A stretch of DNA of 64,000 nucleotides from Plasmodiophora brassicae (Eukaryota > Endomyxa > Phytomyxea > Plasmodiophorida > Plasmodiophoridae). Below the pieces are notes generated by a model. That model searched no databases. It had not been told where the DNA came from and saw only the letters and a list, made by a program, of their open reading frames with translations. A program made the translations under genes and the position numbers. Of this stretch, positions 1 to 10,759 are shown one piece after another. How positions within the stretch are numbered: the stretch's first letter is position 1; the number at the start of each line of letters is the position of its first letter. Where the stretch lies: contig JASFAU010000005.1 of assembly GCA_039704465.1 (NCBI GenBank), positions 186,001 through 250,000 on the forward strand, in the 5' to 3' direction.

Positions 1-529
1 TGACAACGGGGATGTCGACGCCGTACGCCCACAGCATATTGGTGGTCGTGCCGGCAACGATGTCGATGTCGGTGGCTGCGTCGCCAGTGACCAGGCGGCG
101 ACGCATGACGATCGTCGTGGTGTTGTCCGGGTTGATGTGTCCGCTGACCAGCGCGACGTTGTCCTGCCCGCCGACGTTCACGTCGAGATCGGGTTGCTGG
201 TAGGCGTGGGAGAACTGGTCAAAGACATTGGGGGTCCCGATGTGGTCAACCCAGCCGATCAGGCTATCAGTCATCATATGCCCGGATGTGGGGTTGTCTT
301 TCGTCAGGCCGACTGCGATCCAGCCGCGGGTACCCGGCTCCAGTAACGTCAGCGCAAGCTCAACGACGTTGTTGGCAGCATCCGTTGTCCAGCCGCAACG
401 CCAGCGCCCGGTCACCGTCACGGATCCGTTCACAGATTGGGGGCCAGGCGGGGGGACGTAAATCGTCCCGTGCACGCCCACGCAGGCCAGCGCAACGACA
501 ACAACCCAAACAGTACCGATCATCGACAT
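1..529 (-). CDS. DOMON-domain secreted protein, partial (3' end off window)
   Basis: The reading frame opens at the ATG at 529 on the minus strand and runs off the left edge without a stop. Residues 1-20 form a hydrophobic signal peptide ending near CVGVHG. The rest is a DOMON-type beta-sandwich domain, with motifs GSVTVTGRWRC, GWIAVGLTKD, GHMMTDSLIGW and MRRRLVTGD. It is close to the complete copy at 34782-35555, residue for residue over most of its length, so it is a paralogue. DOMON domains bind haem or sugars in extracellular proteins; which applies here is unknown. At the position where the paralogue has WAHG this copy has WAYG, so a histidine is lost. No intron is visible in the part present. 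Confidence 0.8.
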   Translation of the reverse strand, partial: MSMIGTVWVVVVALACVGVHGTIYVPPPGPQSVNGSVTVTGRWRCGWTTDAANNVVELALTLLEPGTRGWIAVGLTKDNPTSGHMMTDSLIGWVDHIGTPNVFDQFSHAYQQPDLDVNVGGQDNVALVSGHINPDNTTTIVMRRRLVTGDAATDIDIVAGTTTNMLWAYGVDIPVV

Positions 530-540
530 GCTGATAAGAC

Positions 541-810
541 AATCACCATTAGAACCACCAGTGCCCCATGACGAAGCAGTCAAGCATATCTAGAACGTCG
601 TTCCAGAACACTGTAGAATGAGTGTGCCAGAACAATCTGCAGGTGCGTTTGGCACCAAGGGAGTCGGCCCCGGCAGACGTCCCTGTGCAACGTGTACAGC
701 ATGTATAACGTGTCGGGACCACGGTCACGTCGTCTGGTTAACGTCCAGTAATAGCACAAGCGTTTGACTTTGTTCAGGCAATTTGTATGGCAGATGCGCG
801 TGCCAATAGT
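541..810. other. Intergenic, nothing recognised
   Basis: This spacer lies between the DOMON start and the tRNA pseudogene. It should hold the DOMON promoter. Short open frames here show no recognisable protein. Confidence 0.5.
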
Positions 811-878
811 TGGGGCGTAGCTTAGCGGTAAAGCGCTTCGTTTGCCACGGATCCCGGTTCCGATCACCGGCGCCTCCA
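811..878 (+). pseudogene. tRNA-Ala pseudogene
   Basis: This 68-nt sequence matches the intact tRNA-Ala at 1019-1090 in the acceptor arm, D arm, first half of the anticodon arm and T arm. It lacks four bases in the 3' half of the anticodon stem, so the CTTCG strand has no partner, and the first acceptor base is T facing C. It is therefore read as a decayed duplicate that cannot fold normally. Confidence 0.75.
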
Positions 879-1018
879 CTTTCCCGCCTAGCCTGAGGAC
901 CCGGACGGTCAAGTCACAGGCAAAGACGGTTCGTTCAGACCGAACGCTCACCTTGCCGGGCGTTTCAGCGCAGCGGTTCGCTGCTGACCCTCAAGAACCA
1001 CCGGATTCGCTGTACGCA

Positions 1019-1090
1019 GGGGGCGTAGCTTAGTGGTAAAGCGCTTCGTTTGCAACGAAGAGATCCCGGTTTCGATCACCGGCGCCTCCA
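1019..1090 (+). tRNA. tRNA-Ala (anticodon UGC)
   Basis: The 72-nt sequence folds as a cloverleaf. The acceptor stem is GGGGGCG with CGCCTCC (one G-T pair) and discriminator A. The D arm is GCTT-AGTGGTA-AAGC. The anticodon stem is CTTCG/CGAAG around loop TTTGCAA, giving anticodon TGC. The T arm is CCGGT-TTCGATC-ACCGG. No intron is present. CCA is not encoded, as expected for a eukaryotic nuclear tRNA. Confidence 0.95.
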
Positions 1091-1660
1091 TTTTTAGGGG
1101 ATGGTTTTGTCCTGTCCGTCCTTTTAGCCGGGAAAAAGTTTCGGTGTCCGTGGCTGGGGAGTGGGGACTCGATAATCAAAAGTTGATCCAGGACGCGGCT
1201 ACTAACTGGACACGCCGTGCTAGGGCTGGATAAACAAGAATCGAGGTCGTGTGTGGTATATTGCGAGCAGACCTACACGTTTTTATTACACAGTGTATTA
1301 GCCGCGAAGCTAGCTGGTAGCCTAAAGTTAACAAGCACGATTGTTCACATTTGGACAGCAACGTACCAATGCAACCGCTGTCACGGGATTACTGTCATCG
1401 GAAATACGGTTAACATGCTCGACGACCTTAGCTGAGGCAATAGTAGACGTTACTTACAAACCCACATGCGTATCCAGCGTTCGTGCTTACCGGAATCAAC
1501 GATTATCGCTCTTGTACTTAGAATACAAGGGATACCGGGAGCAACAGTGGCACCTGGCGGGAGATCAGAGCTGTATCAACAGGGTAAACGTCACGAACGT
1601 TACCGTCGTTGGCAATATCCGGTAGCAGAGCATTCAAGAGCTCGGCTGCACATTTACACA
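1091..1660. other. Intergenic, nothing recognised
   Basis: This AT-richer spacer lies after the tRNA. I see no convincing exon, RNA gene or repeat. A short T-rich stretch shortly after the tRNA may contribute to Pol III termination, but it is weak. Confidence 0.4.
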
Positions 1661-1662
1661 CG

Positions 1663-2175
1663 TCAGGTAAAAAGGGGTCGCGCGGCCACCATAACAGATG
1701 ACTTACAGGATGCTAGAGGGTTTGTGCACTCTTTTCTGCGCCGTGCTCCAGGGCAGCCAACCCTGTTGCAAACTGAACCGTCCACAAGACGGCTACGGCA
1801 CGCTCGAGACTTTCGTTGAGGCCGCGGAACAGAAACGGGTTCTAAAGGAACCACAGTCGGAGGTGTGTGCCCTTCAATATGGATCGACGGAACAATGGGA
1901 ATTGGCGGCGGTTCCAGTTGGCGATTCGAGCGTGAACCATCTATAACGGTGTCCAACACACTTTGATGATCAGATGGGAGAGGAATTAGCGCCTGCAAAT
2001 CATCCGATGATATTCCCAGAGAAAGACGAAGCTGCTGCCGTCCAGAGATGTCAACCAACTCTGAACGTTCGCGGTTGCGCACCTTCGCGAACTTGGAGTA
2101 ATAAAAACGCAGAGCTTCTGGAGTCTTTGCGAAGGTGTGCTTCCCGTCGACCTTCAGGAACCACTCTTTGGCCAT
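1663..2175 (-). CDS. Hypothetical protein, possible mobile-element remnant
   Basis: A single 170-codon frame starts with ATG at 2175. I do not recognise the protein. The N-terminal part (EWFLKVDGKHTF, EALRFYYSKF) is followed by a proline-rich middle and a Cys/Arg-rich tail (CRSR...CNRVGCPGARRRKEC) that could bind zinc. Residues about 27-105 lie inside the left arm of a long inverted repeat. The other arm encodes the same protein segment with only two or three amino-acid changes, so this segment has been kept as protein. That pattern fits a duplicated transposon-borne or multicopy gene, but no transposase motif is visible. Confidence 0.4.
   Translation of the reverse strand: MAKEWFLKVDGKHTFAKTPEALRFYYSKFAKVRNRERSELVDISGRQQLRLSLGISSDDLQALIPLPSDHQSVLDTVIDGSRSNRQLEPPPIPIVPSIHIEGHTPPTVVPLEPVSVPRPQRKSRACRSRLVDGSVCNRVGCPGARRRKECTNPLASCKSSVMVAARPLFT
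1861..2097. repeat. Long inverted repeat, left arm
   Basis: The reverse complement of this 237-bp stretch matches 2352-2589 almost perfectly; I see only a handful of substitutions. The arms are separated by about 254 bp. The left arm lies inside the 170-codon minus-strand ORF. Confidence 0.9.
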
Positions 2176-2351
2176 CCAGTTGAAGCTGGGTCGCCTTCGT
2201 CTTTGATTCGATGCAACTGATTGATCGTGGAGTTGGCTGTACAGAGCCCGTTCCTGCTTCGTATGAACAGACAGGAATGGAACCAGGACGCCCTGTCGGT
2301 CGGCGAGGAATCGCTTACTGGCGCCTTGCAGGCGTAAACACGCAAAATGGG

Positions 2352-2589
2352 GTCCAAGTTCGTGAAGGTGAGCAACCGCGAACGTTCAGAGTTGGTTGAC
2401 ATCTCTGGACGGCAGCAGCTTCGTCTTTCTCTGGGAATACCATCGGATGGTTTGCAGGCGCTAATTCCTCTCCCATCTGATCATCAAAGTGTGTTGGACA
2501 CCGTTATAGATGGTTCACGCTCGAATCGCCAACTGGAACCGCCGCCAATTCCCATTGTTCCGTCGATCCATATTGAAGGGCACACACCT
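2352..2589. repeat. Long inverted repeat, right arm (gene fragment)
   Basis: This is the plus-strand copy of the segment at 1861-2097. Its open frame starts near 2347 and diverges after about 80 codons, where the homology ends (GHTP then unrelated residues), so it is a truncated gene copy. The foldback could extrude as a hairpin with a 254-nt loop. Confidence 0.85.
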
Positions 2590-3081
2590 TCACGATCTCG
2601 GGTGCACGAGCGCTTGTCGTTGTTCACTCTTCACTGCATCTGCGGACATCGGCTGCTGAACGAACGAACCGGCTGATTCAGGTCGGTTGAAATTCGCTCC
2701 GACTTGGCGAACGTTGCTGCACACTGTGCGTGCGGGCTGTCGGGCGCTCGCCGCTCGCCGCTCGGGTCGCTTCTGGCGGAAAAAAGCGGTGATTGTTGTG
2801 GTGGGCGGGCAACGGCAACGCAACGACGGGGTCCATTTGGTGAACCGGGGCGCCGGACGAGGACGCCCTCGTGATGGCCATGGCAGCCCGGTGGCTCTTC
2901 ATGGCAACGATGACGCGTGTGCGGCCGGCGACAGGGGCGGGCCTGCGGATGCGGTCGACGCTGACGTACAGACGGTGGCCAGTACGACGAGGCGTGGGGT
3001 GTCGGCGCGCGCATGACGGTTGCTGACTGCATGACGATGCCGTAGAGGCAGAAATCGGACTGTGAGGAGAGCGTTGAGGAG
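2590..3081. other. Intergenic spacer
   Basis: This spacer precedes the mitochondrial uS5 gene. Long open frames on both strands here are GC-driven and lack ATG starts. One Arg-rich stretch near 2700-2790 could be an upstream exon encoding a mitochondrial presequence, but I find no splice that proves it. Confidence 0.35.
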
Positions 3082-4556
3082 ATGAACGACTTCGACAAGG
3101 AGCTGTGCACGGTGCCGATGGACCCCGACGAGCTGACCGATACGGACCTGCGAATCAAACCGGCACCGATGCTGACCAAGCAATGGCTTCGCGCAACGGA
3201 CACCGCCATCGACGAGGCGCTTGTCCGATACAAAGCCGAGAAGGAAGGCGTCCCGCCTGAGTATGTCGCGCTGCGTGCCAACGATATGGGGCGCTTGCCT
3301 GAGGTTTGACGTGCGACCCCAGAGAGATTGAGGAGATCCCCGATCTCACCGAGATGGATCTACCTTCCTATTACCGCATGATGCGGGAACATATGGATAA
3401 GCTCCCGAACATGCTCGGTGGACGTCGGCCGCCGATCTTGGGTCCGTCTCGTTAATTGGTTTCGTTCCATCGAGATGCTAATCGTTGTACAGCTCCAACG
3501 TTCATGGAGGATGTCGACACGTACGCGAGCCCCGACCTTGATGAAGACTTCTGTGCGATGGTTATCGTATGGTGCGGATTCCCGGTGGTAATGACGGATT
3601 GTGTCAGGGGGCGCTCGTGAGCTCGAGGAATACGTCGACCTCCGGGAGGACGCCGAAGAGCTGGAACTAACTGGCAACAATCCAGATGAGGAGGAAGAAG
3701 AGGTTGTCGCCAGTCCGTTCGGTGAAGGTGGAAACCAAGGTGATGATGACGAAGACATACCAGGCATTGGGCACTGCGTACTCTCTATCGAGCGTAAAGT
3801 CAAGGTTCGCATGTCTATAGATCGACCTTCATGTGGGCGCCGTTCTGACTTGGGCTCCTACCCCAGACCGTCAAAAGTGGTCGCATCATGAGTATTTCTG
3901 CTCTTGTCGTTGCTGGCAATTACAACGGCATGGTTGGGTATTCGATCGGTCGTGGAATGACGAGCGAGGAGGCGTACAAGACTGCGAAACGTCGCGCAGC
4001 AAAGAAGATGATGTTTGTGCCACGTCTGTTTGAGGAGTCCTTGTTCCATGATTCTATCGGTAGGCATCGTACTTGCGCGGGACCTGCACAGTGGACAAAA
4101 TCATCGTCTCTGTAGGTAGAGCGGCGGCGACGAAGGTGTTTCTTTGGGCGCGAAGACCCGGGAAAGGTGTGTCCTCTCGCATGCTGGCATTGCCAGCAGT
4201 TTGTGACTAAATCCGTAATCAGGTCTCGTGTGCAGCCCTATGATCACCGAAATCATGGAGCTGGCTGGTATTAGAGACGCAACGGTTCAAGTGGCGGGAA
4301 GCAAGAACAAGCTGAATGTCGTTCGAGCGGTCCTGGACGGGCTGTCCAAGCAATCGGTACGGACCATTCGCCAGCGTTAGCAGCAAGGTTAATCACGGTT
4401 GCTCAGGACGTTGGTATCGTTCGTGCTGCTCGCGGGAACAATGTCTTGCCAAGCTATGCTAGGTTGCCGCCCGCCACGACCCGGTTACCGGATGGATTCG
4501 ATCCAGTGAAAACGCCGGATCGCACTCGAGCCATTCTAGCATCACTTAATCTGTGA
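3082..4556 (+). CDS. MRPS5: Mitochondrial small-subunit ribosomal protein uS5m
   Basis: Eight exons give an exact 371-residue frame: 3082-3260, 3323-3450, 3493-3552, 3608-3804, 3867-4059, 4092-4166, 4223-4356, 4407-4556. The central part is the S5 RNA-binding domain (SGRIMSISALVVAGN, GMVGYSIGRG, YKTAKRRAAKKM). The C-terminal S5 domain has MELAGIRDATVQVAGS and KLNVVRAVLDGL. An acidic stretch (DEEEEEVV) sits just before the S5 core. The protein belongs to the mitoribosome, where uS5 lines the mRNA entry site. A targeting peptide is not obvious at the chosen ATG, so a further 5' exon is possible. The fifth intron, at 4060-4091, is only 32 nt; the others are 42-62 nt. Confidence 0.9.
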
Positions 4557-4775
4557 GCCACCTGTCTCTGCTGAATGAACCAACCTTGGATTCCCTTTCG
4601 TCAGTCTACCGCGGTTGTTGTTTCGACCTTGCGCTGGCGCTTCAGCACCTGCCGCGAGTTGTGCATTCACTCGTGATGACATTTCCGCTCATGATCGGGA
4701 GTCCTTCTTTATTGTTGATCTGGTGACACTGTCGCCGTATGGGACTCGCTGTCGCCAGCCGCCTGTGCACGTCCA

Positions 4776-6792
4776 TTAGCAGTCTTGGGTTGCGGCACCA
4801 CCAAACGGGAACCTGTCGGGTAAGCACGAGCATGTTGGATTCGTACTGTTGCAGATGACAGTATCCGTACTTAAGTCGTTGCATAGGTCCTTCAAATCGC
4901 TGATCGTGCTGGCACCCGCCTGCATCATGGCGGCCGCGTCTGACATACATTGTAGGACACAGAGAATCTGTTGCGGCAACGGGAGATCATCGCCCCTGCC
5001 CCACAGGACGGGTGATGTGAAGCCAGGGCTATTTGACGCAGGAAGAACCTACACCATCCATCAGTAATGTGGGTTGCAGCAGATACGCCCCTGGAACCCA
5101 TTTGCTCCTACATCTCTATACGTGTCCAGTAAACGTTCCTGAATGGCTCGCAGCTTTGAATCCACCTTCAGCATGGAGTCCCCGACGTCGCCCTTTTCGG
5201 TCCCGTTTCCTCCCTGACAGCCGCAATGTCAGCCGGGTGCAGGATATGAACTCCCCCGTGATGGCGCCCCACCTCCTGCAGCTGGGAATGTAGAACGTCA
5301 ACGTCGACAAGGGTAGGTGGTTCTGCCAATGGCATTGTCGACGGCCGGGACGACAGCTCGTTCTGCAGCGCCATGACCAGACATCGCAGGAAGGTCGCCG
5401 TGCACTGTTTCAGTGGACGTCGCCTCAGCAATGGCTCATGTGCGAATCGAACCTCCCTGCGTAGTTATCCACCGATCACATTGGGAGTCTCGTCTCGAAG
5501 GACCATAACCGGCGAGGTACCTCGAGCGCAGAACAGCGTTCTCTTCCCGCAGGCGCGTGATCGTGTCCAGCAACGCGTCCAGCGAGCCGAACCGGTCGAT
5601 GATCTCGGCCATACGTGCATTGCCGACCTGGTATTCGGTCAGGCGCCTGACGGATGAACGGTCAGTGCACGCGTCTGAATCAAGGTCAGACAATGACCTT
5701 TTGTATATCTGTAGCAGTTGCTGCTGCCGATAGAGCTTGACAGCAACGGGAACCTGAGCCGCTGGGAGTATCGAGAACTCCCTGTCGGTTCAACGTCAGG
5801 CACCACTGGCGGCTCGTGCTCCCCCCAGGTGACGGCGTACTGTGGCAATTCGTGGGCCCTTCGTGGCTCCAGGCGCTCGATTTCCTGTTGCAACGCTGCA
5901 ATGTCGTCCTGAACCTTCATCTCGTTGGCGTAACCCTCGAAGTTCAGCAGGTTGAGCTTCGTTGTCAAGTCAAGCAGGGCCGTCTGCGACCGGGCCGCCG
6001 CGTCGTGCTCCCCAATCGATTCGTGCCACGTCGATGTCAGCTCCTTGACATACTCCTCGTGATGCCGGCCGAGTCTCTGAATGCAATCAGCGCATCAAAC
6101 CTGGTGCGAACGTCTGTATGTACCTGCAACTGATCATGAACGTGCGACTTGCGGTCCGCTTGCCGCCGCGACGGTTCACGTCTGGCGGACTCGATCGATC
6201 TGGTTAGATCGGCAATCAGCGTGCCCATCTGGGATGTCAACTCTAGCAATTGGCCGTCAGTGGGAACCGCCTCCGCGTCAAGGGAGCGACCAGACCCACT
6301 TCGAATGTTCTTCGGAAGAACGAGATCGGCGGATACGCCACCTCGTGCAGGCAGGCAACTCTTGCTGGCCAGCGACGACGCGTCCTGCACGTCAATGTGG
6401 TCCGCCAGGCCGGCCTGTGTGCCACGTCAACCGCATACCATGCTCGATGAGAAGTGCTGATTACGCCATCGAATGCATGGCCGCAGTTCCAGCAGCGATT
6501 CAAGGTTGCCTGCAAGACGGAGGTGTTTGGCGGGTGCTCATCGCGTCTACCGTACGATACGACGGCGCACCTCAACGGGCAGCTGGGCATTTGGTCGACG
6601 TGAGCACTGGCTTCGAGTGCCAGCTGTCCGGCTGCTTGCACTGCGCCTCATCCCTACGGGCAACGACTCTGGTGGCCGCGAATATCCAGGCGACCGTACC
6701 CTGGGAGCACGTATGGAGCCGAGCTCGTTCAACGAAGGAACCTTCCGGTGACTCAACCATTTGTACAGTCGATCCAGTGTAGGACTATTCAT
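4776..6792 (-). CDS. Unidentified coiled-coil protein, multi-exon
   Basis: Several minus-strand exons share a coding character but no family I can name. From the ATG at 6792 the candidate pieces run through an exon with LLELTSQMGTLIADLTRSIE (near 6250-6160), then LTTKLNLLNFEGYANEMKVQ and DDIAALQQEIERLE (near 5970-5860). Next come MAEIIDRFGSLDALLDTITR and REENAVLRSR (near 5620-5510), then a helical tail (MLKVDSKLRAIQERLLDT). Heptad patterning is strong in the middle. Introns of about 50-60 nt can be drawn, for example with acceptor CTACGCAG near 5457, but the exact ends are uncertain; the stop could be at 4776 or nearer 5030. A microtubule-associated (augmin-like) role is conceivable but unsupported. 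Confidence 0.5.
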
Positions 6793-6805
6793 GCACGCGG
6801 CGTCC

Positions 6806-9800
6806 TCATTCCTGCAAAGACGCGGTCGTGACGCTTTGGTCGAAGGTTTGGGAGAGGCAGCGTGGTCGCTGACGTCGACGGTTGGGGCTCACTGAGTTCG
6901 TCGGTGCGCCCTGTGCGATCTCGCGCGCAAACGCCTTGAAGACATCGCGCCCACAAAGAAGGTTCTTGATTCGAATGCGCTCGTTTTCCAAATGGGCTTG
7001 ATCAAGTGCCTGCCCAAACGCGATGTGGACAGCAGGAGCTTTCAGCGCCTCTTCGAGATAATGGGTCGTCGCCATCGTTCCTATACGGACGCGTCAGCCT
7101 CCGGATGTGTTTATCTGACAGAAGACACGACCCTACCTCCTTCCCTGATGAACAGCGGCTCTACATTCCAGACGTCGCGAATCGCTTTCGCTGCGGCTTG
7201 GAAAGCGTGCGATTCTGGATTCCCGAGCCACCAGTTGCCAGTATGAACAGTGTCAACTTTGAATGTGTTCCCTGAATTGAGCCGGGCGAATGCGCGCTCG
7301 ACATGTTTTGTGAACGCCTCAGCAACCTGTTTAGCGACCGGGTTACTACCTAGAACGTTCCTGCGGATGGCAGTACTACTACTGACCTCGTCTGGCGCCT
7401 GGTCAGGGACAATGCGCATCGATACAGTTGCCTTGGCGGAATGGCTAATGATGCTTCCTAAGCCCGACCTGTCCTTGGGGCTACTTTCAACGCTGAATCG
7501 CAGTACGGTAAGACGATGCCAAAATCGGAGAGACGGAGACATACCCGTGAATAGTCAGGCACGGCTCTCTCCACCGCCGCTTAAGAATGGACTTTGCATC
7601 TGAGAAGGGAGGCACGCATAAGATACGACCTCGACCAGACGAATCTTCTCCACATAACCATCTGACCGCAGCTGGTGCACGCCGACTTCTTCTACGTATT
7701 CGTCAAGGCCAAAGTCGGTGTCGTCATAGTACGAGTCCTCAAGATCAGTCATCTGCGCAACAGGATCGTAGAAACCATCGATCAAAACGCGGCCGTTCTC
7801 ATCGATCAATGTGGACAGGATATGAACAAGGTCGACCATAGGTTCGTGCAGTGCGCCTCCATGGACACCTAAACAGCTTGAATACGACGGTTGCGGGGAG
7901 ATCCCACATCTGAGCATACCTGAATGGAGATCGGCACGGAGGCCATAGACCTCAATGGTCATGACAACGATACCTCGCATACCATAGCTGAACACCATTT
8001 CAATACTTCATCGAGGAAACTAGGATTTGACCCACTTAAGGCATGGCCGGTCCAAACCGGACCAGACAGTATTCGCCAGCAATATGACGCTTGGCTTTTC
8101 CAGCCACTCTAATGAGAATGTCAGACCAGTGCCGTTCAAATGGACAGTACGTACCGACGGAAGATGCCACTGCTGTCGCGAACCCGCCGCGGAACGAATC
8201 TCGCTCGCCCTCCCCATCTAGGATGAGGACAATATCGAGGGGAGGAGCCCCGTCCTCTGCAATAATCTCCTTGATGGCGAACAGGAAGGCAGCAAGCGGG
8301 CCCTTATTGTCGGAGGCGCCTCGGCCATACCTGGTGGACACGTTATTGTAACGGCAATTCAACAGGGCTTGTTTCTTACAGGTATCCATTGCGGCCAGTA
8401 AGGACAAATGGCGGGGAAGCCCAGCGCTCGGAACACACCGAAACAACGTCGTAATGAGCATAAAACACAAGCTTGCGACCGGGTTCATTGCTCGGGAAAG
8501 CGGGTATACGTGCAATCAGGATTGGATTGCAATCTGATTTGATTTGCCGAAGCTGCGTCTCGGCACCAATTTCTTGCAGGAATTCCTCAAGGAATTTGAT
8601 GCAGTTCCACCCTTCACTGCGTTTCGAGTCATCAGTGCTGACGGTCTGATAGGCGACTAGTTGCTGGAGGAAGTAGACGAGGTTGTCGTCATTTGTGTTT
8701 CTTTGTGAGCAATGGGACATTTCGTGAACGACAGCGAGTATCTAAGCGACTCTCAGAACACCGAATCAGCACGCAGGTCTGACATTGCACCTTTCTGCGG
8801 GTCCCAAGCGGAATTCCGATAGCGGAGAGTTCTGCATCCTTCACGAGATGCAATGCGTCGAGATCAATCTAAACGTGGTCAGATTCGCCAGGTAGAAGGA
8901 GAAGTTTCCTTACTTCATGCTTCTTGAAAATGTCGATATACGCTTCAGCACCAGCTGCAATCAGCAGATCGTTGAACGCGGTCGATGATTTGTACGTGGT
9001 TAGACGTGGCTGGCAATGGTCCATGATGCTAACATGACAGATAGTATTCAATGTCAGCCGTTGGGTAATTATCCGCCATGGAGACCTACGCCGGTTTCAG
9101 TTCTCGGCAGACGAATGGGTGGGTGTTCGGAAGCCGCCAGACGGTGATGCAGTTGTCTGTCCCGCAAGTGAAAAGAAATTGCCTGTCGTTGCACATATAC
9201 AGCACTGTTCCATCAACGTCAAGTCTAGCATAGGCGGGCAGTCAGCTTCGCTACTGAAACATGCAGGAATGGAACTAACTTTCCACAACGAATCTTTCGC
9301 AGCGCCTGCACATCGAGAGCTTGTACAGAGCTCATAGACGTTGACACGAAGAGGACTTCGCCGACGACGCACAGCGAAATAACTGGGTGGAGCAGGTCAA
9401 CGGAGCGAACCAGGTGGCATGATTCAAGCGCCCAGAGTTTAATCGTGCGGTCCCGGCTCCCTGGCGTTAGACCACTCATTTAGAGGATTCGCCTGCATCA
9501 GCACGACAACACGTATCCTGACCGGAAAGAAGGTGCGCGTCGGGCATTATTGCCAGACAGGTTACTGAATCTGTGTGGCCTTCCAAGGTTGCTTTGTGCG
9601 ACATTGTCGTAAAATCCCACACCCGTATCGTGAAGTCACCGGAGCCGCTCAAGATGAGATGCTGCGTCGCCACGAGCGCGTACTAAACGGAGTCAGCAGC
9701 CATATTCCAGCACGGTTGAAACGAGCTGACGTACCACGTACCCAAGATGGCCCCTCAGGAAAGACGCATGCTGGCAAACGTCGACAGCGGCCGTTGGAGC

Positions 9801-10547
9801 GGTTGCCGACGATTCCGGGAGGTCTTGCAGTAATTGCCCAATGTCAAACGTCATGATGGAGGAATCAAGGCACCCGGCAAAGATACGGGTCCCGGACAAG
9901 AGCATGTCGAATACCGAGCACGCCATCTGCGTGGATACAAGGATGGGTGCCATCTGGACGGCGTCCCAGACCCGGATAGTGTTATCGCGAGCTATAGGAA
10001 ATTGGGCTGAGTTTGTCACCGGGACGCGGATGAAGACATGATGGTCACGTTACACGACGAAATGAGTACACTACGACCATTGATGCTCTGGGCGGACAGC
10101 ACCATCGACAAGATCGGCCGGCGATGCCCGACCAGGTCGCAGACAAAAGAGAACTAGGTTTTGAAAATCAACAGTAGGAACCCACACATCCAAGTAATAA
10201 CCAGGGGCGTTGTCGCATCACTTACAGTATTCAGCTCCCACACGATTATTAGGCCATCCTGGTCGCCACTGAACAGATGATTGGATTGTGACGAGACGGT
10301 GAGAGCCAGCCTGCCATGCAATTAGACGTTCCCCGATACACGCCTCACAATCCGGTACGTACACAGAATCTGAATGTCGCGCCAAGACATGCTCTCGGCG
10401 AATGTGAGGCGTTAACGTGGGTGGCGCCGGTGATGGGCTGCGATCCGCCCTCGGTGCTGCTTCATGCGCCAGCAACGTTGCAAGCGCCGCCGACCGATCC
10501 GACTGCCTGGAGGCGCGGCTGCCCGTGCCCCCCGGGCAGGATGACAT
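6806..10547 (-). CDS. WD40-SAM-M20 fusion (Dug2-like peptidase homologue)
   Basis: This is one multi-exon gene. The N-terminal half is a WD40 propeller (LFSGDQDGLIIVWEL, ARDNTIRVWDA, ILSGSGDFTIRVWDF, SRDRTIKLWALE, LFTCGTDNCITVWRL). A SAM domain follows (FNDLLIAAGAEAYIDIFKKHE then IDLDALHLVKDAELSAIGIP). It is spliced in frame to an M20 peptidase: the SAM exon is 8791-8868, and flanking introns 8869-8913 and 8742-8790 are both phase 0. M20 motifs are YAHYDVV, YGRGASDNKG, YGLRADLHSGVHGG and DQAHLENERI. Yeast Dug2, part of the glutathione-degrading complex, also joins WD40 to M20 but without SAM. The usual Glu-Glu pair (EGxEE) reads LDGEGERDS here, so the presumed general base is Gly and activity may be lost. 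The ATG at 10547 gives a Pro/Arg-rich leader before the first blade. Confidence 0.85.
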
Positions 10548-10759
10548 CCTCCCCGCGCGAGAATCCCGGTGCGCTAACTACCCCCAACACGGAAAATATA
10601 ACGCCTTCGCTCTGTCCGATTCACGTTAAAATACAACTGGCCACTATTCGGCTCTCCTGACAGTAACTGATGCCAGATTAGAGTCGTCGCGACGGTTTTT
10701 AGTTGGATGAGGGGAGGGGAGGGGGTGATGGAGTCTGGTAAATGCGCGAACGCACGGTC
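10548..10759. other. Intergenic spacer between Rpt4 stop and WD40-SAM-M20 start
   Basis: About 210 bp on the upstream side of the WD40-SAM-M20 gene should hold its promoter and the Rpt4 3' end. A G-rich run at 10709-10725 (GGGGAGGGGAGGGGG) is the only notable sequence. Confidence 0.5.

Noticed and set aside
3261..3326. Frameshift in uS5m exon 1
   Set aside because: An intron 3261-3322 with donor GTATGT and acceptor CCCCAG restores the frame exactly.
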